From Fragum whitleyi (lineage: Eukaryota > Mollusca > Bivalvia > Cardiida > Cardiidae): a stretch of DNA of 64,000 bases. A program made the position numbers and the translations under genes. Below the pieces are notes generated by a model. It was not told where the DNA came from. It made no database searches and saw only the letters and a program-made list of their open reading frames with translations. How positions within the stretch are numbered: position 1 is the stretch's first letter; every line of letters begins with the position of its first letter. The DNA lies in contig OX411556.1 of the NCBI GenBank assembly GCA_948146395.1, positions 3,347,001 to 3,411,000 on the forward strand, written 5' to 3'. Shown here piece by piece: positions 37,601 to 47,388 of the stretch.

Positions 37601-39467
37601 TATGCTGTCCTTAATTTCAACGTTTATTGTCAATTTCCTATCAAAACCATTTATTTTTAGCGTAGTTCAGTAGCAGTAAGTGCCAGTTACGATTAATTGG
37701 TCTGTCTCTTTGTACGTCCATCCATGCATCCATCCGTCAACAATCATAAAAATCACCTTATCTAGTCATCGGATTGCATACACAATCTACAGAAAAATTA
37801 TCCTTATGACAAGGCCTTTTCATATTTCACAGAATATTGTAAATCATGAAGAACTCTGGTTACCATGGCAACAGAGTGAAATAAAACGTATCCATTTACA
37901 AGGCCTAGAATTTCATACTTTGCATAAAGCAGTATTGCATAAATGCAGTATTGCCTAAATCTTCACTATCAAGCCCCTTGAAAGTTCTCTCCATTAAAAA
38001 TATGCCTTGTGTTTTGGGTTTCTAGATTACTCAAAGAAATAAACAAAAACTTTAACATTCTCCTCCTAAGTTTCAAGGCCTACATCTTTTAAATTTTGAA
38101 AGATATTTTTTTCTACTGATTATCTACAGAAAAAAAAAAAAAAAAAAAATGAAAAACACCTCTATTGTGGAATCCTGAAATTTGCACAGAACTAAAAAAT
38201 AAATTTGTAACATCTATTTCTCTGAAATTATAAGACCAAATTCTGAAGCATTACTATCCCCTATCAAAATAAATTAAATGATAACCTTGTTTTAGTAAAA
38301 AAATAAAGAAAAGAAACTTTAATGGAAGGTATTATAGTCAGTTTATGGTGTAGATGTGCATTGCGATAACCCCATTTTTAGCCAGAACGCGCGTTACGCA
38401 AAATCTCCCTATTTGAGACCCAATCTCCCTACGAAAAGGTCTTAATCTCCCTATGAGAGCCTATGGAAATATCACATGTATGTTCATTGTCTTGGCTGTT
38501 TTTGGAGAAAACCTGAGGCATTACATGTATCTTCATCTTGGCATCATTGGGGTTGATGTTGATTTGACAAAATTTAACCTTGGCCATATCTCTGTTGACA
38601 TTGAAGATATCTTCATAAAACTTGGCTTTTATGTTTACCATTAAAAGAATTATCCATACTTTCAACAAGGACAACCGTGATAGTATTGTTGTAAGAGGTA
38701 TGCCCCTTTGTATGCCCACCACATCTAAAGATCGGGGCATATTGTTTTTTTCTGTTGTATGTCTTACCATCCATCTGTATGTTAGTCTATCTGCAGAACT
38801 TAACCAAAATACTTAACATTGCCAATATGTCCAAGCCCATTCAAGATGCAAGCCTCATGTCTGGTATGATGAAAGTTTTCAATGATGTGCATCTGCTTAT
38901 ACTAAGGTCAAGGTCATATGACTGTTCCAAGGACATCTGTCCAAAGGTCCCGAGTTTGGCTATCGATCTTGATTCTATCATTGGCCCACACATTTGGTGT
39001 GAGTACTGGTGAATTTTCCAGGAAGCAAAATCGAGAGGGATTAATCTAAATTGTAAAGACTTGTTTCCCAATCGATGTAACATAAATAGGTTAAAACCAA
39101 ACCAATGGACATTTGTCAAGGCCAAACTTATAAAAGACTGAATTAAAAACTTAACAATGCCAATATTTTCAAGCCCATTTAAGGTACAAGCCTAATATTT
39201 TGCATGATGATAGATATCAATAATGTGCACCTGTAGATACCAAAGTCGAAGTCTTAAATTTGAAAATCATGCAATAGTTACAATTACTGATGTTTTTCAG
39301 GATATGATGCAGACAAGAAGCGTGTTGTGAATCAGCCAGGACCTTGTGTGGAGTATATAACGGGGCTCAACTTCCTAGACAATCATGGTGTGAATGCTGT
39401 GACGTCACTCATCACAGGGTTCCTATCACCAACTGTGGCGGTTCTCTGTTGGAAACAGCTCATTTGA
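25595..39467 (+). CDS. TMEM19: Transmembrane protein 19 (TMEM19), complete, six exons
   Basis: Exons are 25595-25691, 27007-27117, 29434-29571, 30968-31222, 33155-33370 and 39301-39467. They join to 984 nt, 327 residues plus stop, near the length of vertebrate TMEM19. All five introns are phase 1, each splitting a Gly or Asp codon. The protein is almost entirely membrane segments. Recognisable family blocks are TFSPMRCL...[14 protein letters not shown], then [55 protein letters not shown] and [24 protein letters not shown]19 belongs to the DUF92 family, which also holds plant VTE6 phytyl-phosphate kinase. The animal protein's biochemical role is not settled. The ATG at 25595 is chosen because it opens a hydrophobic N-terminus ([20 protein letters not shown]) in the same exon and frame. 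Confidence 0.93.
26205..26345. mobile_element. Small inverted-repeat MITE, copy 2
   Basis: The ends GCTTTCAGGATGAAAATG and TTTTTTCATCCTGAACACAG are inverted. The centre CACTTTGCATATATATGCAT, then GTGCAAAGCGGGG, matches the element at 942-1073. It is non-coding. Confidence 0.55.
26580..26880 (-). repeat. Two tandem tRNA-like repeats
   Basis: The minus strand reads GTGCCTGGTTAGCTCAGTTG, then GTAGAGTGCC at about 26655, and GTGCCTGGTTAGCTCAGTTT, then GTAGAGCGCC at about 26875. Each is followed by a loose box B and a GGCAC closing arm. Both lack proper anticodon pairing, so they are tRNA-derived repeats (SINE heads), not tRNA genes. Confidence 0.55.
27007..27117 (+). CDS. TMEM19: TMEM19 exon 2
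   Basis: The acceptor TTTTTTCAG and donor GTGAGT frame [20 protein letters not shown], then [16 protein letters not shown]. The 'S-P-x-R ... K-K-x-S-L-D-x-S-G-A' block is characteristic of the TMEM19/DUF92 N-terminus. Confidence 0.92.
28220..28342 (+). pseudogene. Non-LTR retrotransposon reverse-transcriptase fragment
   Basis: The frame reads [20 protein letters not shown], then [19 protein letters not shown]. This is the RT motif S-G-V-P-Q-G-(S)-V-L-G-P-L-L-F-x-x-Y-I-N-D-L-P with Ser replaced by Trp. Only about 41 codons remain before it runs into unrelated repeat DNA. It resembles Jockey/CR1-like LINEs. Exact clade not assignable. Confidence 0.75.
28524..28960 (+). mobile_element. Two tRNA-Arg-type SINE remnants, one carrying a nested hairpin element
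   Basis: The first (28524-28722) has TCTCACCAATGGGTTGATAA, ATACCAGGAATCCATTGTTA and GGGCTCCAGCC. The second (about 28725-28970) repeats the order with CCTCCACCAATGGGTTGACA and ATGCTCCAGCC. It is split by the GGCTCAG/CAGTT hairpin element at about 28806-28878. Confidence 0.55.
28806..28878. mobile_element. Palindromic mini-element (GGCTCAGTGCAAAACAGTT family)
   Basis: TATCGATGGCTCAGCACAAA, then ACAGCTGTAACTGCCTATAT, is followed by the inverse ending TTTCGCACTGGGCTATCAAT. Other copies are at 45833-45915, 46730-46805, 50640-50705 and, worn, about 46603-46670. It is non-coding. The full hairpin would be about 30 bp of stem. Confidence 0.6.
28992..29376. mobile_element. MITE with TACAGT...ATCGTGAAATTGACA ends, copy 2
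   Basis: The left end TACAGTACACAACATCGTGA, then AATTGACA, is inverted at the right as TGTCAATTTCACGATGACTT, then TAACTGTA. It shares GGTTTGAGTGAGTGTTTGGA-like blocks with 2815-3260. It ends 58 bp before TMEM19 exon 3. Confidence 0.68.
29434..29571 (+). CDS. TMEM19: TMEM19 exon 3
   Basis: The acceptor AATTTCAG and donor GTGAGG frame [20 protein letters not shown], then [20 protein letters not shown] and EDEFKE. This is two hydrophobic spans followed by the basic loop 'GSK-TK...K..K' conserved in DUF92 proteins. Confidence 0.92.
30074..30370 (+). mobile_element. Compact non-coding Helitron-like element
   Basis: The 297-bp element starts TTTTTAGCTCGGCTGTTTTC, then GGAGAAAACC, with a GTCGTCGTTGTCGTCGTC stretch. 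It ends CGACAGCCGAGCGTAGGCAC, then CCGTAGGCGGTGCTCTTGTT. The 5' AGCTCGGCTGT is complementary to the 3' ACAGCCGAGC, and a hairpin precedes the final CTCTTGTT. Truncated 5' halves of the family are at 31797-31945 and about 38478-38700. It lies in TMEM19 intron 3. Confidence 0.65.
30968..31222 (+). CDS. TMEM19: TMEM19 exon 4
   Basis: The exon has 255 nt between acceptor TTATTACAG and donor GTAAAT. It encodes [20 protein letters not shown], a loop, then [40 protein letters not shown] and R. The 'R-x-W-x-Q-V-x-x-N-G' and 'D-T-x-A-S-E-x-G' motifs are the family's most conserved parts and probably form the active site by analogy with VTE6 (inference). Confidence 0.95.
31223..33154. other. TMEM19 intron 4
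   Basis: It contains a small hairpin (about 31336-31365), a truncated Helitron-like 5' end (31797-31945), a repeat at 31975-32110 that matches the DNA into which the SINE at 9498 inserted, and the palindrome at 32677-32768. No further exon was seen. Confidence 0.5.
32677..32768. mobile_element. Foldback mini-element centred on GTGGCTCTGCCAC
   Basis: ATATTTCATTTCATGAGCAA, then AAAGCTATAATTTCACGAGT-type arms, are inverted around CGTGGCTCTGCCACTCG. The element is near-perfectly self-complementary over about 90 bp. It resembles the arm centres of the foldback element at 11128-12050 (GAGGCTCTGCCGAG). Confidence 0.6.
33155..33370 (+). CDS. TMEM19: TMEM19 exon 5
   Basis: The exon has 216 nt and encodes [20 protein letters not shown], a hydrophobic span, then [20 protein letters not shown] and [19 protein letters not shown]. 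'G-T-N-G-G-V-S-x-x-G' and 'G-x-x-G-S-x-x-D-S-x-L-G-A-x-x-Q' match DUF92. The donor is GTAACT. Confidence 0.95.
33653..36405 (+). mobile_element. Helitron-like non-coding element with about 163-bp internal repeats
   Basis: It opens TTTTTAGCTCCACTGGCTGA, then AAGCCACTGG and a CGTCCGTC-rich leader. From about 33960 to 36240 a diverged unit of about 163 bp recurs some 14 times. Landmarks are TCATTTTCTCAGAATGTAAC, ACCAAATTTCACTGGGATGA, CCTTTATCAGTCTAC and ATTGTGATCAGATGGAAAAT. An inverted 5' end of the same family is at 42306. A clear hairpin terminus was not found, so the right border is approximate. Confidence 0.6.
35116..36405 (+). repeat. 645-bp exact-looking tandem duplication
   Basis: Positions 35116-35760 and 35761-36405 appear identical at a constant offset of 645. 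Each copy includes about four of the 163-bp units plus unique DNA and a terminal hairpin (GGAGAATTTGCTTGTAACAA, then GCAGTTTTTTC). Identity by eye implies a very recent duplication, or an assembly artefact. Confidence 0.88.
39301..39467 (+). CDS. TMEM19: TMEM19 exon 6 (C-terminus and stop)
   Basis: The acceptor TGTTTTTCAG is followed by [20 protein letters not shown], then [20 protein letters not shown] and [14 protein letters not shown] with TGA at 39465. The 'LDNH-VN--SS/TSL' block is the DUF92 C-terminal signature. Intron 5 is about 5.9 kb and mostly repeats. Confidence 0.95.
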
Positions 39468-42400
39468 TGACTGTAAAAGTTTATTTTTTTCAAATTTGGG
39501 TCATTTGAAAAAGGAACATATAACATCGTTGTTATTGTAAAACCTCGTAACTACAGCTTTGATTAAGCTGCAGTTACAAGGTTTTAGAATAACACCAATG
39601 ATAAGTGGTCCTATTTGGGCTGGTCTGGCTGGATCGAATCTATCCAGGCAGTTCATCTTGGAAGGAAATGGCTTCCGTAGAGATATCATTGTGATTTGAG
39701 GTTGTGTTTTCAATAAAATGTATTGAAGGATTGATGTATTTCTAAAGGTATTTCTGGATTGAAAGATTTTATGAAAGATATTCAAGGAAAAAGACATTTC
39801 AAAGATATTTAGGGTTAGATAGTTTTCAAAAGGTATTTGAACACATTTATGATAATGTTATAAGGTACTTTTGACACATTGTTACAGTGGTTGTTATTTT
39901 GAATAATTTATTATTAAAAAAATTACAGTAAAAAGGCCATTTCTTCATTTTCCACTGTTTCTTTTGTAGCTCACCTAGCTTGATGTGCTCACTTTGTGAT
40001 CACTTTTTGTCTGTCATGCATTGTCCTTTTGAAGAGGTCAAGAATTCTTAAAACATCTTCTCCACCGAAACCAGTGGGCCAATTGCAACAAAACTTGATA
40101 GAAATAATCCTCGAGTTACCCATCTCAAACATTGTTCAGTGAATTTTGATCACCCTATTAAAGATGGGAAGGATCCATACCAAATCATGGGAAAAGGGGC
40201 CTTAATGACAATTTTCTTGTTTACACTCTAGAGGCCACAAATACGGTTCAATCTTCATGCAACTTGGTCAGAATGTTGGCCAAGTCACAAGGATGAACTC
40301 TATTGAAAATAGGAAGGATCCATGCCTTATAATGGGAAAAGGAGCCTTATTGACAATTTTCTTGTTAACACTCTAGAGGCCACAAATATGGCCAAATCTT
40401 CATGAAACATGGTCAGAATGTAAGCCAAGTCACAAGGATGAACTCTATTGAAAATGGGAAGGATCCATGTCATATCACCCAAAAAGGGGCCTTTATGACA
40501 ATTTCCTTGTTGACACTCTAGAGGCCACATATATGGCCCAATCTTCATGAAACTTGGTAAGAATGCTGCTCAGGTCACAAGGATGAATCCTGTTGAAAAT
40601 GGGAAAGATCCATGCCTTATCACAGGAAAAGGGGGCTAAGTGATAATTTTCTTGTTATTAGAGGCCACAATTTTAACCCAAACTTCATGAAACTTGGTTT
40701 TATTTAGAAATAATCTCCTTTATGACATCTACCTATTTAATTTAGACTTATTTTAAAATAATTAACTGGGTATGACCCACATTGCACCAAAATACTCAAG
40801 TTTCATTGAAATCAGCCCATTGGTTCAGATGTAGATCAAAGATTTCAGGCTCTAAAATCCCTGCCCCCCCCCCCCCCCCCCCCTTTATTGGCCAGTCAAG
40901 ATTTCAGGTACAATTTTTGAAAAGAGTCACCCTAGAACATTCTAGTAAAGTTTGGTTGAAATCGGCCCTGTTTTTCAGGAGGAGATGTCTTTCAATGATT
41001 TCGGGCTGTACCCTGCCCATATTCATAGGCCAATCAAAGTTCTGCGAGCAACTCCTGGAAAGGCTTACCCCAGCATCATTCTGGTTAAGTTTCATTGAAA
41101 TTGGCCCAGTGGTTCAGGAGGAGAAGTGTTCAAAGATTTTGGGCTTAAAATAAGCCCCAACCTGCCATGCCCATATTTATGGGCTAATCAAAATTTCGCA
41201 AACAATTTTTCAAAAGGGTCACCCAAGGAACATTCTGGTAAAGTTTCATTGAAATCAGCCCAGTGGTTCAGGAGGAAATGTTGTTCAAAGATTTTGGGGT
41301 TCAAAATAAGCCCCTCCCTGCCACGCCCATATTTATGAGCTAGTAAAAATTTCAGGAACAATTTAGAGAAGACATTCCGGTAAAGTTTGATTGAAATCGG
41401 CCCAGTGGTTCAGGGATGTTGTTCAAAGATTTGGGCTCAAAATAAGCCCCGCCCTGTCATGACCTTATTTATGGACCAATCAAAATTTCTTGAACAATTT
41501 AAGTAAAGGGTCACCCAAGGAGGAACATCCATGCCAAGTTTCATTGAAATTGGCCCAATGGTTTGGGAGGAGAAGATTTTTAAAGTGAAAAAGTGCCACG
41601 CCCATATTTGGGGGTCAATCAAAATTTCTCTGACAATTATAGAAGAGGGTCAACCAAGGAACATTTTCACCAAGATTCATTAAAATCCGCCCATTGGTTT
41701 TGGAGGAGAAGATGTTAAAAAAAAAGTTTACGCACGTACACATGGACGGACAGACGTGTGACTGACACACCGTCATGACAAAAGCTCGCTGGCCTTCGGA
41801 ACTAAAAAATTGTAGACTGATAGAGGGTCACTATTGGAGCATTCTGGTAGAATCCAGTTGATATCCATTTGATAGCTGCTGAGAAAACTATTTTCAAAGT
41901 TTTCACTACATAACATAAAGAGAAATCACCTCCGACCATTAAAGACATATTTTACATCTGATCACATCAATATTTTGTAGACTGATAAAGGGTCACCAAG
42001 AATGATTCCAGTGAAATTTAGTAGATACCCATCAGTTAGATTCCGAAAAAAGTCATATATCACCAAATATGAAAATTAGCCCGCTCATCAAAACCTTGTT
42101 TAACATTGGATCAAAATATCTTTAACAAATTTGAAAGAGGGTCATCCAAGGATCATTCCTATGAAGTTTGGTTGAAATTTATCCAGTAGTTTCTGAGGAG
42201 AAGATTTTTAAGGAAAAAAATTAAGACCTGACTCTTAGACAGACATACTACAGACACAGCGCCATGACAATAGCTCCAGTGGCCTTCCGCCAGTGGAGCT
42301 AAAAACTTTTTTATCTCTAAATTTTAACCCAAGTGGTTCAGTAGCGCGAGACTCAGGAAGGATGTAATGGCAGTACTTGTGTGAGAAATACCTGTTCATT

Positions 42401-42589
42401 TTAATGTGTTCCCACCCTGATTTGACCGAGACAAGAGTGTAGTGGACTCAAGATACACGGCCAGAAGGATTATCGTGAAAATGAAAGCCCCCTTTACTGT
42501 GATGCTGCACCATATGAATGGAATGAGGAAATAAGCTCCTATTCACCAGATGAAAAAATAACCTTTGAAAGTATCATCTAAATCACTCC
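39468..42589. repeat. Intergenic repeat block: 142-150-bp tandem units in two families
   Basis: After TMEM19, a Helitron-like start (GTAGCTCACCTAGC, about 39967) leads into four units of about 145 bp (CACTCTAGAGGCCACAAATA, GTCACAAGGATGAACTC; 40060-40700). Then come about seven units of about 148 bp (TTTCATTGAAATCGGCCCAG, TGGTTCAGGAGG; 40790-41720). Reverse-oriented ends follow: GACAAAAGCTCGCTGGCCTT ending 41811, and AGCTCCAGTGGCCTTCCGCC ending 42306. A C20 run is at 40864-40883. No protein gene was seen. Confidence 0.6.
39712..39717 (+). promoter_or_regulatory. Candidate polyadenylation signal for TMEM19
   Basis: An AATAAA lies 245 nt after the TMEM19 stop codon. It is the first canonical hexamer in the 3' flank. 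Confidence 0.5.
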
Positions 42590-42818
42590 TTAACCCTTTG
42601 CTGTTTAATCCCTGCTTTTTACTTGCCTGTGATTTTATGATTGAGAAAACATTGTGAAAAAAGAAGAAATTGCTTCTGACAAGCAATTTCTTCTTTTTCC
42701 ACACTATTTTCTACCCTACAGAATGGTTATTTTTCAAATTAAATCCACTTTTTATTTTCGTCTGCAAAACCTTTGAATTTGGCCAGGTCCAAAATTTTGT
42801 AAAACAGGAAAGGGTTAA
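42590..42818. mobile_element. 228-bp MITE with TTAACCCTTT ends, copy 2 (inverted relative to copy 1)
   Basis: It starts TTAACCCTTTGCTGTTTAAT and ends AAAACAGGAAAGGGTTAA. Read in reverse complement it closely follows 12122-12349 throughout, including the central AGAAGAAATTGCTT hairpin. High similarity suggests recent activity. Confidence 0.75.
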
Positions 42819-44575
42819 ACAAGAGACGTATGTAAAACATTTATGTACTCCATAAAAGCAGGTCAATAGCCTTTTCTTTGTCAATCAACACAGGGCAATA
42901 ACTCCCAAAACATGATGAGTAGAGTTATGGTTCTTGTGCCATGCACTTTCCTCAATGAGATCTATCCACCTGAGAGTTTCATTATTCTAGCTTGCATACT
43001 TTTTTGTGATATGCTCCGGACAAAAAACAGTTTACGGACCAACAGACAAGTACAAAGCAATATAACCCCTCTTCATCAAAATGGGGCATAAGGAAGAGTT
43101 GTTTGCTTTCATCCACATACAGACATATAAAAAATTAAACATGAAAGCCATGTAGGCCCCTTTTACAATCATGCAGCTGACTATCTCTAAAATCAGACTT
43201 CATGTGTAAGGTCATGTGACAAGGAATATTTGTATAAAGGTTCATCCAAATTGGTCCATAAATGAAGGATTGATTATGTTAACAAGAAATTTGAAATGAA
43301 GGCCCGATTTCCTTGAAAACGCTGAATTTCGCCAAACATCGATAAAATGCACAAGGTCAGGTGAATAGAAAAATTTTGTTGAAGTTTCATCCAAATTGGT
43401 CCATAAATGAAGGATTGGTTAAGTTTACAAGAAATTTTGACAAGCCCCTTTATCCATGACACAGCTTAACTTCACCAAACCACAATAATATGCGCAAGGT
43501 CAAGTGATGAGGAACATTTTGTGAAGTTTCATCCAAATTGGTCAACAAATGAAGGAAGACTTGTGTTCACTAGAAGTTTTAACATAATGGCCCCTTTTTC
43601 CATGACGTGACTGAATTTCACCAAGCCCGATACTTAATATTCGAGACAGAATTAAGACTTCAATCTCAAATGGATATTTGAGATAATTCTCAGTTTAATA
43701 ATCTTGGGCCTAGTATTCATGACGGTGGGAAAAGGTTTTTTTGTCAGGACACACTTTAGGCACAGCACCATAATAGCACAAGTGGCCTATAGCCAGTGGC
43801 ATTACAACAGGTGGCCCACACAAACATCAGGCTGCACATTAAATTTTGTACAGTACGATTTGTCTACTTTCTACCTATGCAGATATATGCAGCATAAGAA
43901 GGAGTAATAATTAAGGTATTAGACCCATAAGAGTTTCGCAACATTTCGGACCCCATGAACTTTCACAATGTTGGCCAAGGTATCCTAATGAAAATCATTA
44001 GGAAACATTGGTTAACATAGTTGAAGTTCATTGCTTTTGAAACATTGCAGATCTATTACGGGTCCACTACCTTTGGTATAAAGGACCAAGGCAAATTTAT
44101 AATTGATTTGTTTGTTTGAATGTTTCAACAATCTTTCAGATATATCACAATAGCTTGGGAACAATAATGGATTCATGGTATTTCTCACACCAGTCAATAT
44201 ATTACATCCTTTTCTACCCTCCAGCTGCTATCCCACATAGGTCTACAATTTACAGTCCATTGGTGGGAGACAAATAGTCGGAAAGGATGAGTGCCGTCGT
44301 CAGGGATCCAACTCGGAACCTTACGATTGACTGTCCAGCACTTGACTAACAGAAACTGATTTCAAAAGATAATAATTTTAATAACACCAAACACACAAAT
44401 AAATTTCCTTCAATATATTTTTACATCTTTAAAACAAATTTAAACTAGAACTTGTCACAAAACATGTCTTCATAATCCCATCTTGGCTCTATCTCAGTCT
44501 GTAAATACAGGATAAAATACTTGGTAGGGTTATCCACCTATGATTTAGCATTTCAAGTTATTATGCTCTTGTGGT

Positions 44576-44765
44576 GTCCGTGGTCTAGTCCCTGGGTCTC
44601 TTGACCAAGAGGTTCCGAACTAGATTCAAGGGAGCTGCTATCAATCTTAGTGCTTTCATTGGCCCACGGATTTGGCACGAGTATTGGTAAATTTTCCAAG
44701 AAGCAGAATCAAGAGGAATTAATCTAAGTTGTAAGAACTCATTTCCAAATCAATGTTAAATAAAT
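44576..44765 (+). mobile_element. tRNA-derived SINE, second family
   Basis: GTGGTGTCCGTGGTCTAG, then TGGGTCTCTTGACC, is a worn tRNA-like head. The body has GCTTTCATTGGCCCACGGAT, GGCACGAGTATTGGTAAATT and GGAATTAATCTAA. A better preserved head is inside the Helentron repeat (51258-51385), and a headless body is at about 38945-39085. Confidence 0.55.
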
Positions 44766-46189
44766 AGGTTTAAACCATATGCTCTACCCTGCTTGGACAA
44801 AAATCATGGGTTATAGTTTATTATCATACCCAATTTTTATCATGCAAAGGTCGTATTGACCTCATAAGCTGTGGCAACCAGAGTTAACAATTTCAAATTC
44901 TTGAACAAATTTGGTAGAGCTTGACCCAAAGAACTTTCCTGCCAAGTTTAATCCAATTTGACTTACTGGATTAGGAGGAGATAAAGAAATTTTGGTGTAT
45001 ATCACATGGCAGGCAAGGCACGCCATTGGATGATCATTTTAGTTTACCTTGAGCACTTTGTGTACAGGTGAGCTAAATATATCACAAAATGTCAAAGCCT
45101 TTGCTTGACAATAATGACTACTGCAACAAAGGCAGTACTAAGGCTTTAGCAATACATCTGTTTATCTCAGAGGAAAAAAACTGAGCTGAAAATAAAATAT
45201 TTTTTTCAATATACATTTTCTGGATGCTCATTCTTTGTGGAATGGGTCACCAATACAAACACTTCTGTTTATAAGCATGTCATCCATTAATAAATTTACA
45301 GTTCTTTTCAATTTTCATAATTTTTTGCTATCGTCAAGCTACTGTCATTGCGCAGAAACTGTTGTGTGTTTGTATGCTTCTATAAACATCTTTTCCTCCT
45401 TAAACGATGGGCAGATTTTGATGAAACTTGGCAGAAATGTTCCTTAGGTGACCCCCGTCTAAAGTTGTTCAAGAAATTTGGATTGACCCCCAAATGTAGG
45501 CTTGGCAAGGCAGGGCATGATTTCACTAAAAAATCTTAAAAAAAATCTCCTTTCAAACCATTGGTCCGATTTCAATGAAACTTGGCATGAATGGTCCTTC
45601 ATGTTCAAGAAATTTGGATTAAACCCGAAATATTGCATGTCGAGGCAGGGCATTTTTTCACTATAAAATGTTCTCTTTCTAAACCATTGGACAAATCTCA
45701 ACCAAATTTTCCAGGATAATATTCCTTGGGTATCCACACAATCAAGGCGACTTAAAATTCAACAGAAGTTCTATGCAACTTTTCCCTAATTAAATGTCAA
45801 TATTTTGCGCCATTTTTTCATCGTCTCAACAAATATCAATGGCTCAGTGCAAAACAGTTGCAACTGCATATATGTTTAAAGGCAAATTCAACTGTTTTGC
45901 ACCGAGTCATTGATATGTAGCATAGCCTCTAATAAAAGCCTATCCCTTTCAAATGGAAATGCAATGATTCTAATAGAAACCTGGACTTCAATCAGACCTT
46001 TTACGATATAATTTCTGTTATGTATTGGCTTTAATGTCATATTCAACATTATTGCAGTAATATTTTGCCTGCTGCATCTGCCCAAAGTTTCCTGTTATTT
46101 CTCACACCTGTATGACAGCAACACTTCATCAGAGCCACCAATTGCTAACCTCACTTAAGAGTACTTCTTGTTGGGAAACAAAGATTGAT

Positions 46190-46375
46190 TGATTGATTGA
46201 ATGGGGTTTTACGCCGCTTTCAACATTTTTTCAGTTATATCCCGGCGGCTGGAGCACCTAACAATGGTTTCCTAGTATTTCTCTCACCAGTACAACCACC
46301 ACATCCTTTCCTAGCCTCTAGCTGCTATCTCACATAGGTCTACGATTATCAACCCATTGGTGGGAAACAAAGAGC
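46190..46375 (-). mobile_element. tRNA-Arg-type SINE body
   Basis: It preserves GGGGTTTTACGCCGCTTTCA, ATCCCGGCGGCTGGAGCACC, AACAATGGTTTCCTAGTATT and CAACCCATTGGTGGGAAACA in the same order as 10732-11022. Its tail is (GATT)n. The tRNA head is missing. Confidence 0.65.
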
Positions 46376-46812
46376 TTGGGTTACTATGCTTTTTGTTGTA
46401 TGTTGGTTGAAAGTTAGCTAATGCTTTCAATGCATTACTGCCAAGCTTACCAGGCTTGGCACGAAATATTTGAGATGATTTATTTTCCAGATGGCACCCA
46501 CTTTGCATTTACAACCTCTTTAAACATTTCTAGAATTTCCCAACAATTTAAAATTGGCTTGAAATTCAGAGATTCTTCAGGTGAAAGGTGAGAAATCTAA
46601 TATATCAATGGCTTGATGCCAAACAGTTGTAATTGTTTATATTTTAATTAGCAGTTAAAAGCAGTTTTGCAATAACCAATCTGTATGGCCTATTGTAAAC
46701 TTACAGTTTACTGGTCCAAAAGATGATATCAAGGGCTCAGGGGGAAACAGTTGTAACTGCCTATAAATAAAATACTAGCAGTTACAACTGTTTCACACTG
46801 AGCTATATATAT

Positions 46813-47071
46813 TGTTATGTATCGAACTGCCCTCAACCGAAGCATAGCTAAAAATATTCGATGTGAGCCTGAGTCAGTGTCAAATTCAATTTTTTTGTTT
46901 TCAAGCCAATGCGCTCACCAATGAGCCAAGAAAATCTTCTTTGGCTCAGTGGTTAGCACAATGGACTTGTAAACCATTTAATTCAATATAACTTGTCTGT
47001 GTTGGTTCGACATTGGCTCATGATGGATATTTTTGTCTATGTTTCGGTTGAGGACAGTTCCTTACATAACA
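46813..47071. mobile_element. 259-bp element with about 47-bp terminal inverted repeats and a tRNA-like core
   Basis: The left end TGTTATGTATCGAACTGCCC, then TCAACCGAAGCATAG, is mirrored by CTATGTTTCGGTTGAGGACA, then GTTCCTTACATAACA. Inside are TTTGGCTCAGTGGTTAGCAC (box A-like) and GTTGGTTCGAC (box B-like) around a CTTGTAAA loop. A DNA-transposon-like frame enclosing a pol III-type tRNA head is unusual. Confidence 0.65.
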
Positions 47072-47388
47072 ACATTTCTACTCATCACCAGTATATCTTA
47101 CCTATGACATCATGCAGATATTTCTCAAAAGCCTGGGGCCCTTTGTACTAAACATCTTTTGATCACTTTTTGTGCAAGTCAAAAATTAAAATTGCTTCTA
47201 CAGTAGTAACTATATATGGAATTCTGCCATACATCACTTCATTGGAATTGGCTCCTTTAGATGATACTGGTGAGAAATTGCAAGGCAGAAGCTAACAATT
47301 AATGAAAACACCAGGTACAGTTTGTGATTTTGTCTTAAGATTAATTTTTTCCTAAGTAGTAAGTAAAACAGGCCCCTGGATTAACAGT

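Larger units (their letters stand above)
33371..39300. other. TMEM19 intron 5 (5.9 kb)
   Basis: It is dominated by the repeat array at 33653-36405. Right of that are unremarkable AT-rich DNA, an A-rich run (about 38130-38149), a Helitron-like 5' fragment (about 38478-38700) and a SINE fragment (about 38945-39085). No exon was seen. Confidence 0.5.
42819..46812. other. Intergenic repeat-rich DNA
   Basis: It has three units of about 142 bp (TTTCATCCAAATTGGTCCAT, AAATGAAGG; 43230-43560), a MITE right end (43640-43712), SINE remnants (44102-44345, 44576-44765, 46190-46375), Helitron-like fragments (44880-45076 ending ACAGGTGAGCTAAA; 45370-45740) and palindromic mini-elements (45833-45915, 46730-46805). 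No gene was recognised. Confidence 0.5.
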
